From Gigaspora margarita (taxonomy: Eukaryota; Glomeromycota; Glomeromycetes; Diversisporales; Gigasporaceae), in assembly GCA_009809945.1 (NCBI GenBank), contig WTPW01000625.1, positions 181,054 to 245,053 on the forward strand: 64,000 nucleotides of DNA, in the 5' to 3' direction. The notes below the pieces were generated by a model. The model saw only the letters and a program-made list of their open reading frames with translations, was not told where the DNA came from and ran no database searches. The translations under genes were made by a program, and so were the position numbers. Shown here one piece after another: positions 47,260 through 58,784 of this stretch. Numbering within the stretch: the stretch's first letter is position 1; the number at the start of each line of letters is the position of its first letter.

Positions 47260-48300
47260 TTAATAGAATGGATTTACCCTTTTGTACTAAATTTAGTACA
47301 TTTTAAAAAATGCATTAAAAATTTAAAAAAATTAAAAAAGCTTAAATTTTTTATATACAAAAATCTAATATGTATTCAAAAATTGGTTAGCAGGAATTTA
47401 ATAATATAATTTTTATAAGAAAATTTTTTTTATACATTGTATTTTTTTGTAATTTTCAAAGTACTAGATCTTGTACATTTGTAAAGTTAATTATAATTAT
47501 AATTTATTAATATATTTTAAAAGCTTTAATAAATAAAAAATTGTAAAGGCTTGTTATAAAAACAAATTATTATTAGTCATATTACAGTATTTATTACTTA
47601 TATTATAAGCTTTTTTTAAAAATTTACAAATTATTACTTTTTTTTTTTTTATAACCTTTGGCATAAAGCCTAAGGACGCCATTGGCATACAAAAATTATT
47701 ACTTTACATAGTAAGCTATATGAGTTTAACTAAAGTTTAAAAATTTTTTTACTGATTAAATTTTTGAAATTCTTAATCAAAATTATAAATATTTATTATC
47801 CAATTTAATTACAAAATTTCTTTAATACTAAATTAGTATATCTCAAGTTATATTACTTTAAATTTTAAAAAAATTACATCTAGTTTTTATATATAAATTT
47901 GGATATAATATTTGCTAGCAAAAATTTTTAAAAATTTTAAATTTAGATTACTTTTTATATATTAATCTAATCTTAATAAAATTTATTAATTAAAACTAAC
48001 AAACTTATATTTATAACTTTATGAATAGTTTAAATAAATTATTTGTAAAAAATTTTTATAATCAAAATTATTTTGTAAAATTATAGTAAAAATTAGGTTA
48101 ATCTATCAATTGTGAATTTAAAAAAATGTATAAAATTTAAAAGCTATGTAACGCTGAGTTTTCTAAAACAAGTAGCCCAAAAGTTAAAATATTATAAAAA
48201 ATATTTAATAAAGTAGTTAATTTTAAAAATTAATAGATAGTTCATGTACTAAATCTAGTACAATGTACTAGATCTAGTATAGGTAAATCCTATCTATTAA
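47260..48300. mobile_element. Foldback element with GTACTAAATTTAGTAC ends (copy 2)
   Basis: Left TTAATAGAATGGATTTACC and right GGTAAATCCTATCTATTAA are inverted repeats, followed inward by GTACTAAATTTAGTACA and GTACTAGATCTAGTA palindromes. Length 1.04 kb, AT-rich, no ORF. It resembles 11864-13459 in its inner motif but differs in the terminal 15 bases. Confidence 0.65.
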
Positions 48301-48635
48301 CATTGCAATTCATTTAAATTTAGCAACTCTTTATGCTAAAACATTTTGAGAGCTCTCTTTTTAGCTACTCTTCGAATTTTAATAATACAATAATAAATAT
48401 CACATAATAACAATCATACATTATTAAATAAATTCTTTCAAATATTAAAGTATCTGCTACACTGTGTTAATTAATTAATTAATTAAGCACATATTTTTAG
48501 ACTATACATATTTTATATTTTTAGCTAGAGCAGCAAAAAGTCATAATGCTTTCAACTTTTTATATAGAACCAATATTTAATGATAGCAAAACTTTTAAAG
48601 TTGATTATATTTGACTGTACTTTGAAATTTTGTTA
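48301..48635. other. AT-rich spacer
   Basis: Nothing recognised apart from a TTAATTAATTAATTAA run at about 48470. Confidence 0.4.
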
Positions 48636-48643
48636 GTAGAAAG

Positions 48644-48909
48644 TAGGGTTCCTCAAAGTCGAATCGAATCGAATATTAGGCATATTTGAATTTGATCGAA
48701 TCGAATAAGCTCTTGATTTGAATTTGATTTGATCAAATCAAATCAAATCAAATCAAATATATTTGTAATTTTTATTAAATATTTTCGAATCGAATCGAAT
48801 ATTTTGTCAATTTGAATTTGATTTGATTTGAAATTTCTGTATTTGAATTTGAATTGAGATCAAATATTTGATCGAATCAAATCGAATCAAATCGAATTGC
48901 GGAACCCTA
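48644..48909. mobile_element. TCAAAT-core hAT MITE, copy 1
   Basis: Starts TAGGGTTCCTCAAAG, ends TTGCGGAACCCTA, with a perfect 8-bp duplication GTAGAAAG (48636-48643, 48910-48917). The 266-bp body is built from GAATCGAATCGAAT and TTGATTTGATCAAATCAAAT repeats that can pair with each other. Three further copies are at 52258, 62029 and 63665. Confidence 0.92.
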
Positions 48910-49102
48910 GTAGAAAGTTTGTATACTTAATAAAGTATTGAAAAAAGAAATAAGAAATTTTTATTTGAGCAATCAAAACATACATATACTGTAATACTAC
49001 GAAATAATGATCATGGGCATTATTTTGAAAATTGCATCTTCTAAAAATAGCATCCTTGGTTTTGAAATAATGCCCATGTGCATCCTGAAATAGCGCGCAC
49101 CA

Positions 49103-49827
49103 TATAAGGTAAATGAGGGTATTGTGGCCAGGGGGGTATTGTGGCCAGGTGAAATATCCTGTGATCTAGTGATCAGAATTGGATAAATTTTATACCATTC
49201 GATTTGTCTCATTGAGACAAATTGAATGGTATAAAATTCGCCCAATTCCAATCACTAGATCACAAGATATCATCATTTATGCAAAATATAAGTTATTGCA
49301 CATATTTGAATTTATTATTAAATATATATAGAATATTTAGTAGTTAATAACTTCTGATCCACAGGTCCGTTTTGGACAGTTTTACCACCAAAATGACCAT
49401 CTCAGTGAGACGATTCTAACAAGCATAAAATCGTCAAAATCCAATTGCGGGGTCCTAGGATCGACATAGATTTTAACAATATTGAGATCCCGTAATTGGA
49501 TTTTAACAATTTTGTGCTTGTTAGAATCGTCTTACTGAGATGATCATTTTGGTGGTAAAATCATCCAAAACGGACCAGTAGATCAAAAATTATTCGCTAT
49601 CAAAAAACTGGCCACAATACCCTCCCTAGAATCTAGTTTTTATATTATATTTGTGTACTAATTAGTTATATCCAAAACAATATATAATATAAAGATTTTT
49701 TTACAGTAATATATTCTTTATTATGTATAGTTCAAATAATAAAAATTCTACAAAAATCTATTTGCTTATTAAAAAATTTTATTAGTAGAAACTTTGACCT
49801 GGCCACAATACCCCCATCTTCCTTATA
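49103..49827. mobile_element. TA-flanked element, GGTATTGTGGCCAGG ends
   Basis: Left TATAAGGTAAATGAGGGTAT and right, in complement, TATAAGGAAGATGGGGGTAT continue TTGTGGCCAGG, giving about 30-bp inverted repeats. TATTGTGGCCAGG is duplicated in tandem at the left and CTGGCCACAATACCC recurs internally at about 49609. Two hairpins lie within: 49154-49270 (GTGATCTAGTGAT arms) and 49343-49596 (GTCCGTTTTGGA arms). A half copy of the second hairpin is at 1388-1498. The minus frame at 48997-49251 is a by-product of the first hairpin. Confidence 0.72.
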
Positions 49828-50655
49828 GAATACTATTTAATTGAATGCATAACAAAGATATTTAATGAATGCTTCATATTTATTCTTTTTAGCTTTAATT
49901 GCTTCAAGAATAACTATTATTAAATGTTCAATTAGTGCTATTCTTATTCTAGCAGGATAATAAATTTTTACAGTTATTCTTTTTGATTTAATACTGGAAT
50001 ATGATTTTGATAATAAATGAATATTTTATGCACATCCTTTTTAAAGTTAGAACTATAATGGCCTTAGAGTGCTGTGTAATGATGCCAAAGAACAAAGAAA
50101 TATAAGATCATAAATCTACAGGCGATACCCGATTGTAATCTGGCTCTTATCTATCCTGCCCTTTCTCTTCATTCATTGCACCTAGTGCCCTGCCTGTTGT
50201 CATGTGTGATGAGTTGAATGTGCTGCACCATAGCGATACTTTATATAAGTGCAAAAAATAAATAATTTGCTTTTTACTATCGCTATATAGAAATTCAACA
50301 ATAGGTTAATTGTTCCTATATATATATATACATTAAGATTTGGATTTTCAGCGCCAGTACAGAATAAAAATTTAGGTTACCTCAAAATAGTGCACATGCG
50401 TACACTCAAAATAGCATGCAAATGATCGAATCACCAAGCAGGTACGCGATATTTTGTGGTAATACAGTAATAAAAATATTTTAGCACTTTTTTATTTATA
50501 TATATAGTTAGACCCCTGTAAATGCACATCATCAGGACCAGCCCTGAAGTGTGCACTTTTGGAGGGGTGCAATTATAGAATAGCCAATTAATTTGTAATT
50601 ATATGAACTCTTATTAACCAATAATTGGTTACAATATATATTATTAATAATTACT
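49828..50655. other. Spacer with a pogo-like end
   Basis: AGTTAGACCCCTGTAAATGC at about 50508 looks like a pogo/Tigger terminal repeat, but no matching right end was found. A GC-richer patch at 50090-50240 has no recognisable gene. Confidence 0.4.
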
Positions 50656-50659
50656 ATTA

Positions 50660-51600
50660 TCATTGGGAATTACTATTTCAATCATGGAATTTTGCTAATT
50701 CTACCATGGTTATCAAGATTTTCTATTTTTAGAATTAATATAATATATTATAAAATTATTCTCTTTAACCCTAACCCTAACTCTAACACTAACTTTAAAA
50801 CTAATAAGTAAACCTTTTTTGGCTTCTAATTAAAAGTTGTAGAGTTCATTTTTCTGATTCTAATAGCAAAAATCATCAAAATCAGCCCAGTTAATCCCAA
50901 GATACTTGGGATCAAAGAAGAGAACATAAGGATCAGTAAATTCACTATTACACAAACAATTTATTTTTTTTTGCATGTGTTTTGAAAAGTTTTTTATTGT
51001 AGTAAAAAATTTTACTAAGAAAATAGTAAAACATGTCTTAAGAAACTAGCATTTTTGTGAGCCAAAAAACAACTTTACTTAAGAGTCCAAAGTCAATTGT
51101 AATAATAAAATTCTGCACAAATCATGATTTCTTTGATAGCTTTTTTCTAACTTTAGATTTGTTTTTCTTTACATACGTTTTGAAAAGTTTTTATTATAAT
51201 AAAAATTATGCTAAGAAAATAATAAAAAATATCTTAAAAAACTAGCATTGTTTTGAGTCAAAGAATAACTTTACTTAAGAGCCCAAAGTCAATTATAATA
51301 ATAAAATTCTGTACAAAACACAATTTTACATTTGATGGCTTTTCTAGCTTTGTGTAAAAGTGAATTTGCTGATCCCTATGTTCTCTTCTTTGATCCCAAG
51401 TATCTTGGGATACACCAGGCTGATTTTAATAATTTAACTACTATTAGAATCAGAAAAATAACTCTACAACTTTCAATTAGAAGCCAAAAAAGGTTTATTT
51501 ATTAGTTTTTAGAATTAGAGTTAGAGTTAGAATTAAAGTTAGAAGTAGAATTAGATATATTATTTTAATTCTAAAATAGAAAACTTGTGGAAATAGCAAT
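50660..51600. mobile_element. Long foldback with CTAACCCTAACCC and GATCCCAAGATAC arms
   Basis: Left arm features (AACCCTAACCCTAACTC, TTCTAATTAAAAGTTGTAGA, CCCAAGATACTTGGGATCAA) reappear inverted on the right arm at about 51365-51560. Between them is an approximately 190-bp tandem duplication (about 51030-51330, sharing AACTTTACTTAAGAG and AAAGTCAATT). CCCAAGTATCTTGGGA is itself a perfect palindrome. The telomere-like CCCTAA units are part of the arm. Confidence 0.65.
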
Positions 51601-51854
51601 TCCCTTATCATTATACATTTTAGTATTTGAAGTTTTATTTATTGATTCAAGACACCTTTGTGCAATACTTATACAATGTATTAGTAGTAGGTTTTAGCTA
51701 TTATGAGATTACAACTACAGTTATTCTTTCTATAATTACACAGTTGTGTACACCTAATATGGTGATTATAAAGAGGTGTAACTTTATAAAGTACTTCTAT
51801 ATAAGTGCAAATTATATTGATATAAAAAAAAGTAATTTAGTAAAAGTATTTTAA

Positions 51855-52870
51855 AAATTTTATATATAATTATAGATAGTTTCTATATAGAAAAGTTACA
51901 ATTTTAATAAATAAATCAAACTTTTATACAATAAATAAAGTTGTTTGGGAGAATAAAATACATCTACTCTGAAATTTTTATGCAAATCAGATAACTTTTT
52001 ATTAGTACTAATTTTCATTTTATGTATCTATAAATATAGCTAAAAAATTTATAATTTATTTTGTAAAAACGTAAAATAAAAATATTATTAATAAAATATC
52101 AACTGATTTGTATAAAAATTTCATAGTAGATGTAATTTAAATTGATTTGCTTAGTATTATTTTAACTTTATATATAGCAACAATCAATAATTATATATAT
52201 AATTTTTTTAAAATTTATTTTAAAAATTTTTTTATATGACTATTAATTATTGCTATATAGGGTTCCTCAAAGTCGAATCGAATCGAATATTAGGCATATT
52301 TGAATTTGATCGAATTGAATAAGCTCTTGATTTGAATTTGATTTGATCAAATCAAATCAAATCAAATTTATTTGTAATTTTTATTAAATATTTTCGAATC
52401 GAATTGAATATTTTGTCAATTTGAATTTGATTTGATTTGAAATTTCTGTATTTGAATTTGATTTGAGATCGAATATTTGATCGAATCAAATTGAATCAAA
52501 TTGAATTGCGGAACCCTATTGCTATATATAAAAATCAAAATAATACTAGTAAATTGATTTTAAAGCAATAAGAAAAGTTGTTCAGAAGAACAAATTATAT
52601 CAACAATAAAAGTTTATACAAATTAGTTGATATTTTATTAATATTTTTTGATTTTATATTTCTACAAAAAAAATTACAAATTTTTTAGCTATATTCATAG
52701 GTATGTAAAATAAAAATCAGTACTAATAAAAGTTATCCAATTTGTATAAAAATTTTAGAGTAGATGTATTTTATTCTCCCAAACTACTTTACTTATTGTA
52801 TAAAAGTTTGATTTATTTATTCAAATTGTAACTTTTCTATATAGAAACTATTTATAATTATATATAAATA
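51855..52870. repeat. 1-kb foldback around a hAT MITE
   Basis: The left arm (about 51855-52160) and right arm (about 52560-52870) are inverted, imperfect copies sharing AGTTTCTATATAGAAAAGTT, AATAAATCAAACTTTTATAC and AGTAGATGTA. The TCAAAT-core hAT MITE occupies the loop. No TSD for the foldback was found. Confidence 0.65.
52258..52518. mobile_element. TCAAAT-core hAT MITE, copy 2
   Basis: 261 bp, TAGGGTTCCTCAAAG to TTGCGGAACCCTA, perfect 8-bp duplication TTGCTATA (52250-52257, 52519-52526). Almost identical to copy 1 at 48644-48909, so recently related. Confidence 0.92.
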
Positions 52871-53284
52871 TGATTGTAAAAAAGTAATTTTATTATTAAA
52901 ATTAACCAACAAATTCTAAAAAATGTAATAGTGATTATAATATAATTGTGACTGTGTAGAAGTTTATTAGTATAAAAAAAACAGTATCATATTTTGGTGT
53001 GATTATATAAAGTTTGTAACTATATAGAAGGTAATTATATAGGAGCACAATTATACAAAAGTCATTTTTACTCATGTATTTGTAAAGAACCTTTAATAAA
53101 TATTATTAAACCCATTATTTAACTTCTTTGTTCTATGGCATACATGTTTCTTTACATCTAAAGTAGATTCAATTTAATGCATTTTTATTGTTCCTATCTC
53201 TACTATACCAATAATAGATTGACTAATTTAGTTCAAAAAAATGTTAAAGTATTTGAGTGCAACTATTAATTTATATGCTATCTA

Positions 53285-55260
53285 TTCTTACACAACTTGG
53301 TTTTTTATTACAGAATTAATTAGCCAACCAAAAAAATGTTTCAAAATTTGCTTGTTTAAAAGATGATCTTTGTAATTTTCTAAAATTTCATTATGTTTTG
53401 ACCAGGTTATATCACAAAGATCCTGTTGCAACAGGTATTGTTTTAGCAAATTTATAGCTTTTAGTACTTTATTATAAGTAACTTGATGCATTTTAGTGCT
53501 GGCATCATTCTTATTGATATTATGTTCAAGTTTTTGGGTTAGTAGCTAGGTTTCAATTTCTTAGTCACTTAATACTCTATGTACTTCTAATTTTTCAGAA
53601 TAGTTAATGTCGGGGATGATCCTGAAATTTTTATTTATTTTGATATGAAATTTTAAAATTTTTTTGAGATGTTTTTCATTTTTGTCTTATAGGGTTAGGG
53701 TAAGGTTTGGGTATAGCTTTGATATTTAAAGAGTATATGTGGATTTTAGCAGGGCTTATAGTTTCAAATCAAGACCCCAAATTTCAGCATCATCCGATTT
53801 CAGCATCATCCCCGACAGTTAATATATTTTTCAATATCCATTACATTATAAAATGAAGTGCTTCAATATCTTTATGTAATTTTTTGATCATTCAATACCA
53901 TCATCAAAGTCAGCACATTATTTTATTACAATATATTTCCAAAAATAAGCTATCTCCAAAAGAAGCTACCTCTCTTATTTTTTTAAAAATTTTTAAAGAA
54001 ATCATTAGCAGTTGCTACATATAAAAGTCTAAATTTTACTAAGTAAACTTCAAATATGTCATTAAGTAAAGTTGTTCAAAACATTGAAATACATCTAAAG
54101 TAAAAATTTTATACCATTTAGACAACTTTTATTAGTACAATTTTTAATATTTCAAAGAATCAACAATTTGCAAAATAAGCTACTCTACGTTTTTTGTGCA
54201 ACTTTTTGACCAAAAAGATTGGCTTTTTTTTGGAAACATATCATATATTATCTGGATCACCTGGAAGAATCTCTATATAGAATTGTTAGCAGTAAGGTTT
54301 GATTATTAGATCTTATACAATTTATAATTTTGAGTATATAATTATACCTGTATATCAAAAACAACTTCTAATGATACTTCTTATTACAATTTGGATATAA
54401 AACTAATAGCAGTAAGAACATTTATTTTATTATCATTTCCAATTCATATTAACTGTGTAACTATTTTATAAATAACTTTGTAGCAATACTTGAAGAACAT
54501 AATAATGTTATCTAGAGATTGAATATAAGATGTTGTATAAGGTAAAAAATATTAATAGTTGTACTTCAAAAATTTAAATTGCTATAAAAATGAACTTTTG
54601 CCCATCTATTAGAAGAAGTATTTTACAACTAGCTATTTTTAAATCAAACTCTTTATACCAGTTTTGAAATAAGATTGTTATTATCTACACATTATCACTA
54701 CTTATATATATAACACCAAGTTTGCTATATTAATACATTTAAAACATCATGGGTTAGAAGCTTCCTATAACAAATTGGTAAAACAACCATGTTTCATCTA
54801 ATTATATTATAAATATCTTTTAAACCTTAATTTTCTAATAGCCTTCTTAATTTAGAAATTGCAGTTGCAATAACATTATTATTTATGAATAAATCTTTAC
54901 TATATTTTGTTATTTACTTAAACTGTTTTTTTTAAATTTGAATAATAACCAGTTATACAAGTATTTAGCAATCAAGCAAAAGACTTTGCTTTTCAATTAC
55001 AATGGTATTGCTTAATATATTTCACTCTTGGTTTTGAAGAATTTATAAGTAATAAATTTTTAAAATTTGGATATTGTACTATCTTTTGTCTTTTTGTTGA
55101 TAGATTATCTCCAATATTATTTCTATTTTTATTAAATGCCCAATAAATATAAAGACCCATATTTTTTTACCCAATCAACAAGATCAACATGACTAATATT
55201 TAGATTTTTTTTTAAATGCTATAATTTCCTTCCTTTGTTGGTTGCTAAGAGTAGTTTTTT
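53285..55260 (-). pseudogene. Tigger/pogo-like (CENP-B type DDE) transposase pseudogene
   Basis: On the minus strand, from high to low coordinates, there is a helix-turn-helix-like block at about 55180-55250 (NISHVDLVDWVKKYG). A DDE-region block follows near 54740-54800 and a NTTIN..FLPYTTSYIQSLDN-like block at about 54480-54560, the usual N-T-T-x-x-x-x-P-x-x-T-S-x-x-Q-P-x-D neighbourhood of Tigger transposases. The tail at 53288-53491 (KVLKAINLLKQYLLQQD, then KQILKHFF) matches the leucine-rich C-terminus of the family. Many in-frame stops and frame changes make it non-functional. A 208-bp MITE (53609-53816) and a foldback half (about 54005-54130) interrupt it. Terminal repeats of the parent element were not located. 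Confidence 0.7.
53609..53816. mobile_element. 208-bp MITE, GTCGGGGATGAT ends
   Basis: Starts GTCGGGGATGATCC, ends GCATCATCCCCGAC, flanked by AGTTAAT (53602-53608, 53817-53823), a 7-bp exact duplication (8 bp if one mismatch is allowed). The CAGCATCATCC end motif is doubled. TAGGGTTAGGGTAAGG lies inside. It interrupts the Tigger-like transposase relic. A more decayed relative is at 27650-28060. Confidence 0.82.
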
Positions 55261-55478
55261 CATTTTATTTATTGAAATATATGTTATAATTTATAGATAC
55301 AACAAATATATAAAAAAGATTTATTCAAACAAATCTCAATAGAACTCCAAATATCTTTCATATAGATTATAACTAATCTGTATAAATTTAGAAGTTTTTG
55401 CTACTCCTAAAATCAAGTAAATTTGAATTATTACATATACATTTTATAGTAATTTGCTAAAAACTAAATTATAACATC

Positions 55479-55699
55479 TACCGTATCCTATCATGAATAA
55501 GCACCCCCTTTTTTGAAATTTCAAACTCAATGTTTTTGATAACTATCTTATCAAACTTAATAAAAAATTTTTTATTTAAATTTTATAGATCTATAAAATT
55601 TAAATAAAAAAATTTTTATTAAGTTTGATTAGATAGTTATCAAGAACGTTGAGTTTGAAATTTCAAAAAAGGGATGCTTATTCATGATAGGATACGGTA
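55479..55699. mobile_element. Palindromic MITE, TACCGTATCCTATCATGAA (copy 2)
   Basis: 221 bp, a near-perfect palindrome from TACCGTATCCTATCATGAAT to its complement, centred on TATAGATCTATA. TA borders. A cleaner copy than 39060-39281. Confidence 0.85.
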
Positions 55700-56630
55700 T
55701 ATTTATTAGGATCCTGGATATTTCTCATATAGGTCATAACTGGATTTTGGCCAATTTTGATCAATTTGCTAAAAATGACAAAACTATATTTGTTTAAATA
55801 ACTTTTAATCTAGTAATTAGAATTGAATGAACTTTTTTTTGTTAAATGCACCTCACTGAAGCCTCATTTTTTAAAAAAAGTTTATTCAAATTGGACTACT
55901 GAATGCTAAGATAATTGCCAAAATCTGTTATTTTGTTTTCCAAATTTTGGGGGCTTGCTAAAGAGGGCTACTATTTCTACTATAGTATTTTGCTATTTTC
56001 ACTATAGTTATACAAAAATTTTATTCTTAGAATTCTCTCTAATTTAACTTTAACTCTAACCCTAACACTAACACTAAAAACTAATAACAGACTAGTGTGA
56101 TAGATGGCGCATTTGTGCTACCTATCTTATTCAGCATTTTTAACTATTAACTATTACAAAAAATTCTGTGATTAAGTCTACATTAGCTAAAATTACTATT
56201 ATATGTTATAGTTTTCTGACACAATTATGTAAAATATTCAATTATAAACTAAGTCACAAATATGGTAAGATTTACTAAAATTGAAATGATTTAATTATTA
56301 ATTACAGTATTTGAACTCTATTGTAGACTCATTTACTACTCTGATTACAAAATATATGAATGAGGTGGAGTTAGCTTGTAGTGAAATAATTAGAATTTCT
56401 ATTATAAAAAATTTAGTTACAAAACTTACCCATATTCCTAGAAACAACAATATGTTTAGATCAAATTAGGTTTATTTGAAATTATTGTAATTCAATAATA
56501 AACTGAAAATTTAGTTACAAAACTTACCATTCTGGTAACTAAAGTGTGTAATTGAATTAGTTTGTATCATGATTTTTATTATGATTTCTATTATGAAGTA
56601 GTGAAAATTCTGTTACTATTCTTGTGACAT
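55700..56630. other. Spacer with telomere-like CTAACCC motif
   Basis: TCTAACCCTAACACTAACAC at about 56049-56068, in a context (TTCTTAGAATTCTCTCTAA before it) resembling the left arm of 50660-51600, suggests a truncated relative of that foldback. No gene recognised. Confidence 0.45.
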
Positions 56631-57184
56631 GGTACAGTCAACCTCCCATAAGATCACCTCCTCTAAAATTACATTATATAAAAATTCTTTTCTATATCAT
56701 ATTTTTGTTAAAGTTCATTTACTATTAAATATATAAAAAAATATCTCTATAAAAGCACAATTACTTTATAAGTAAAGTTGCGAACTTTTCTCAAGTAGAG
56801 GGTAACTACCTCACGTCAAACGTTGCAGCAAATGTGTCACATTGACATAGATGTTGAAGGTGATGTTTGCCGTAATGCCATAGCAAGTGACGTATGCCGT
56901 AGTAAGTGATATATGCCATAACAGGTGATGTATGCCTGTTGTTAAGATCGATGAGAGCTTTATAAGGTTTGAACCAATTTAGCTTTGATTGTGAACAAAT
57001 AGTGTTTAAGGTTAAATGGTTTAAAAAAATAAACTAACACACATAATTACGGGCTATAAGGTTTCTCTTTATTAATATAAATCAATACATCAAATGATTA
57101 CAACAATACTAATACCATTTACAATTGNTAATTCTCTTCCTTCCTTCATAAGCTGAAATTCACCCTTTATATATTTGTGAGTTT

Positions 57185-57302
57185 AATCTGGAGTCTTAAA
57201 CTCCTGAGAGTCTTTTACTTATTCTGGGAGTCTTTTACTCCTTCCGGGAGCTATTAACTCCCACTAAGAGTCTTTAACTCCCTCAGGGAGTCAAGGGCTC
57301 CC
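57185..57302. repeat. GGGAGTC...GACTCC minisatellite
   Basis: Four to five units of about 25 bp of the form GGGAGTCTTTTACTCCTTC, each a small palindrome. Located near the presumed 3' part of the retroposon whose head is at 57410-57515. Confidence 0.65.
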
Positions 57303-57409
57303 TACGGCATGATGATAATTCCCATACTATGCCCAAAAAGAAAATAATAGAATAATACTATGTATGTATGCCATAATGCCGTAGTAAGTAGTAAGCTATA
57401 GTGCCCAAA

Positions 57410-57515
57410 AAATTTAGCATTTTTATGTAACCTGAGTCGCTCCAACGATTCAGATTCAGACCTCAGATCGAACCTGCGGAGCATTAATACTCTGCCAACT
57501 AATCTTATAGCAAAA
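57410..57515 (-). repeat. tRNA-derived SINE head (minus)
   Basis: On the minus strand TTAGTTGGCAGAGTA (A-box-like) is followed by CGCAGGTTCGATCTGAGG (B-box-like) at tRNA spacing, but the rest does not fold as a whole tRNA. It is inferred to be the head of a retroposon lying inside the hAT element. No TSD was resolved. Confidence 0.5.
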
Positions 57516-57949
57516 TTACAATCCAAAAAATTTTACTTAATACATCAGTTAGCAGGTTTATTAGTAAAATTTGTTAAAATTTGGTGATTTCAGTCAAATT
57601 ATTTAGGTCGAATTGGCTCGGGTTATACAAAATGCAAAATTTTTTGGACACCACTAATTTACTATTAGAGATAAGATGCAACAGTAAAATTAGTATACAT
57701 TACCTTCTATGGCATATGGCATACATTATCTACAGCATGTGGCACCTGCTATGGCATTGTAGCAAATGTCAAACGTCATGTCCTACTATACGTCAATGTG
57801 ATGCTGAAGGTAGTACATCACCTACATCATAGACATAGTGCCATGGGTAGTAACTACCTTGAGAAAAGTTCGCAACTTTATTTATAAGCACATTTTAAAA
57901 AAAGTTTTTAAGTCAAAAAATGTGTGATCTTATAGGAGATTGACTGTAT

Positions 57950-58780
57950 ATAGTTATGTTCATAATAGGAGTATTGTGATCTTAATATTACTATAAAACA
58001 CTATTACAGAATTGTAATTTTTGTTATTTAATTTGTAATTACCTAATAAATCTGAACAAAATTTTTTAATTCCATGCTATGCAAACTGAAAAAAAATCTG
58101 ACCCACCAAATGAAATTTTGGAGCATCATGTTATACAAAGTGAAAAACTAACTTTGTGTAGCCTAGTACTTACTTGCTATTTTGAGACATAGTGTTGTTT
58201 AGGTTTAGTCTGCTAAGGTTAATTTTTTTTATTTTGCATATCATAACTAAGAATTAAATATTAAATTGAATAATGTCACATAGTTTCTGAACAGTTCTTA
58301 TACTTAGTCTAGGGCATTTTATTAGATGATTAATACATATATGTAGTTAAAGCAGAAAATAATCAGATTAATTAGGTTAATATAGTAAAGAGTTGTGTTG
58401 ACAGTCAAAAGGGTTTGGCAGAATGTACATGTGATGCATGTAAGTTAATCGTAGTAGAAATGTAGAGATCGAATCGGGATCGAGCACAATAATATGAAGA
58501 CATTAATGCAAATATAATTAATAACAATAGAATAAAATGTAAGTAGTCTAAGCAAAGTTGAACGTAATGGTAAAAAAAATAATATAAGTTGAGTAGTGCA
58601 AATGAATAAATATAGAATAAAATGTTAGTCTTAGGCACTTAGCATAAAAATATCAAATAAAAATACATAACAAAACACTTACATTCCATATGTGTATGGC
58701 AAAGCTTATGTATCTGTAGCAATACAGAGGAAGTACTGGTATTGTGCTAGATTTTGAGTAGCTTTGGGCTACTGTTTAAT
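57950..58780. other. AT-rich spacer
   Basis: No gene recognised. The minus frame at 58405-58638 shows no domain. A CATGCTATGCAAACTGAAAA stretch at about 58074 resembles the arm of the hairpin at 59207. Confidence 0.4.
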
Positions 58781-58784
58781 CTTG

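Larger units (their letters stand above)
56773..57880. mobile_element. hAT element, TAAAGTTGCGAAC ends
   Basis: A 23-bp perfect inverted repeat beginning TAAAGTTGCGAACTTTTCTC bounds 1108 bp with a perfect 8-bp duplication TTTATAAG (56765-56772, 57881-57888). Subterminal regions hold tandem ATGCCRTAGYAAGTGA-type motifs (about 56868-56935, mirrored at about 57700-57790). The middle contains a tRNA-like retroposon head (minus) and a palindromic minisatellite. One N at 57128. Confidence 0.9.
56635..57946. mobile_element. pogo/Tigger-type MITE split by a hAT insertion
   Basis: CAGTCAACCTCCCATAAGAT and ATCTTATAGGAGATTGACTG are inverted repeats bordered by TA (56633-56634, 57947-57948). Removing the nested hAT element and one TSD copy leaves about 196 bp, the size of a simple MITE. 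Confidence 0.82.

Noticed and set aside
58405-58638. Minus-strand Tyr/Leu-rich 77-codon frame
   Set aside because: Hydrophobic composition expected from AT-rich sequence, no homologous look and no context.
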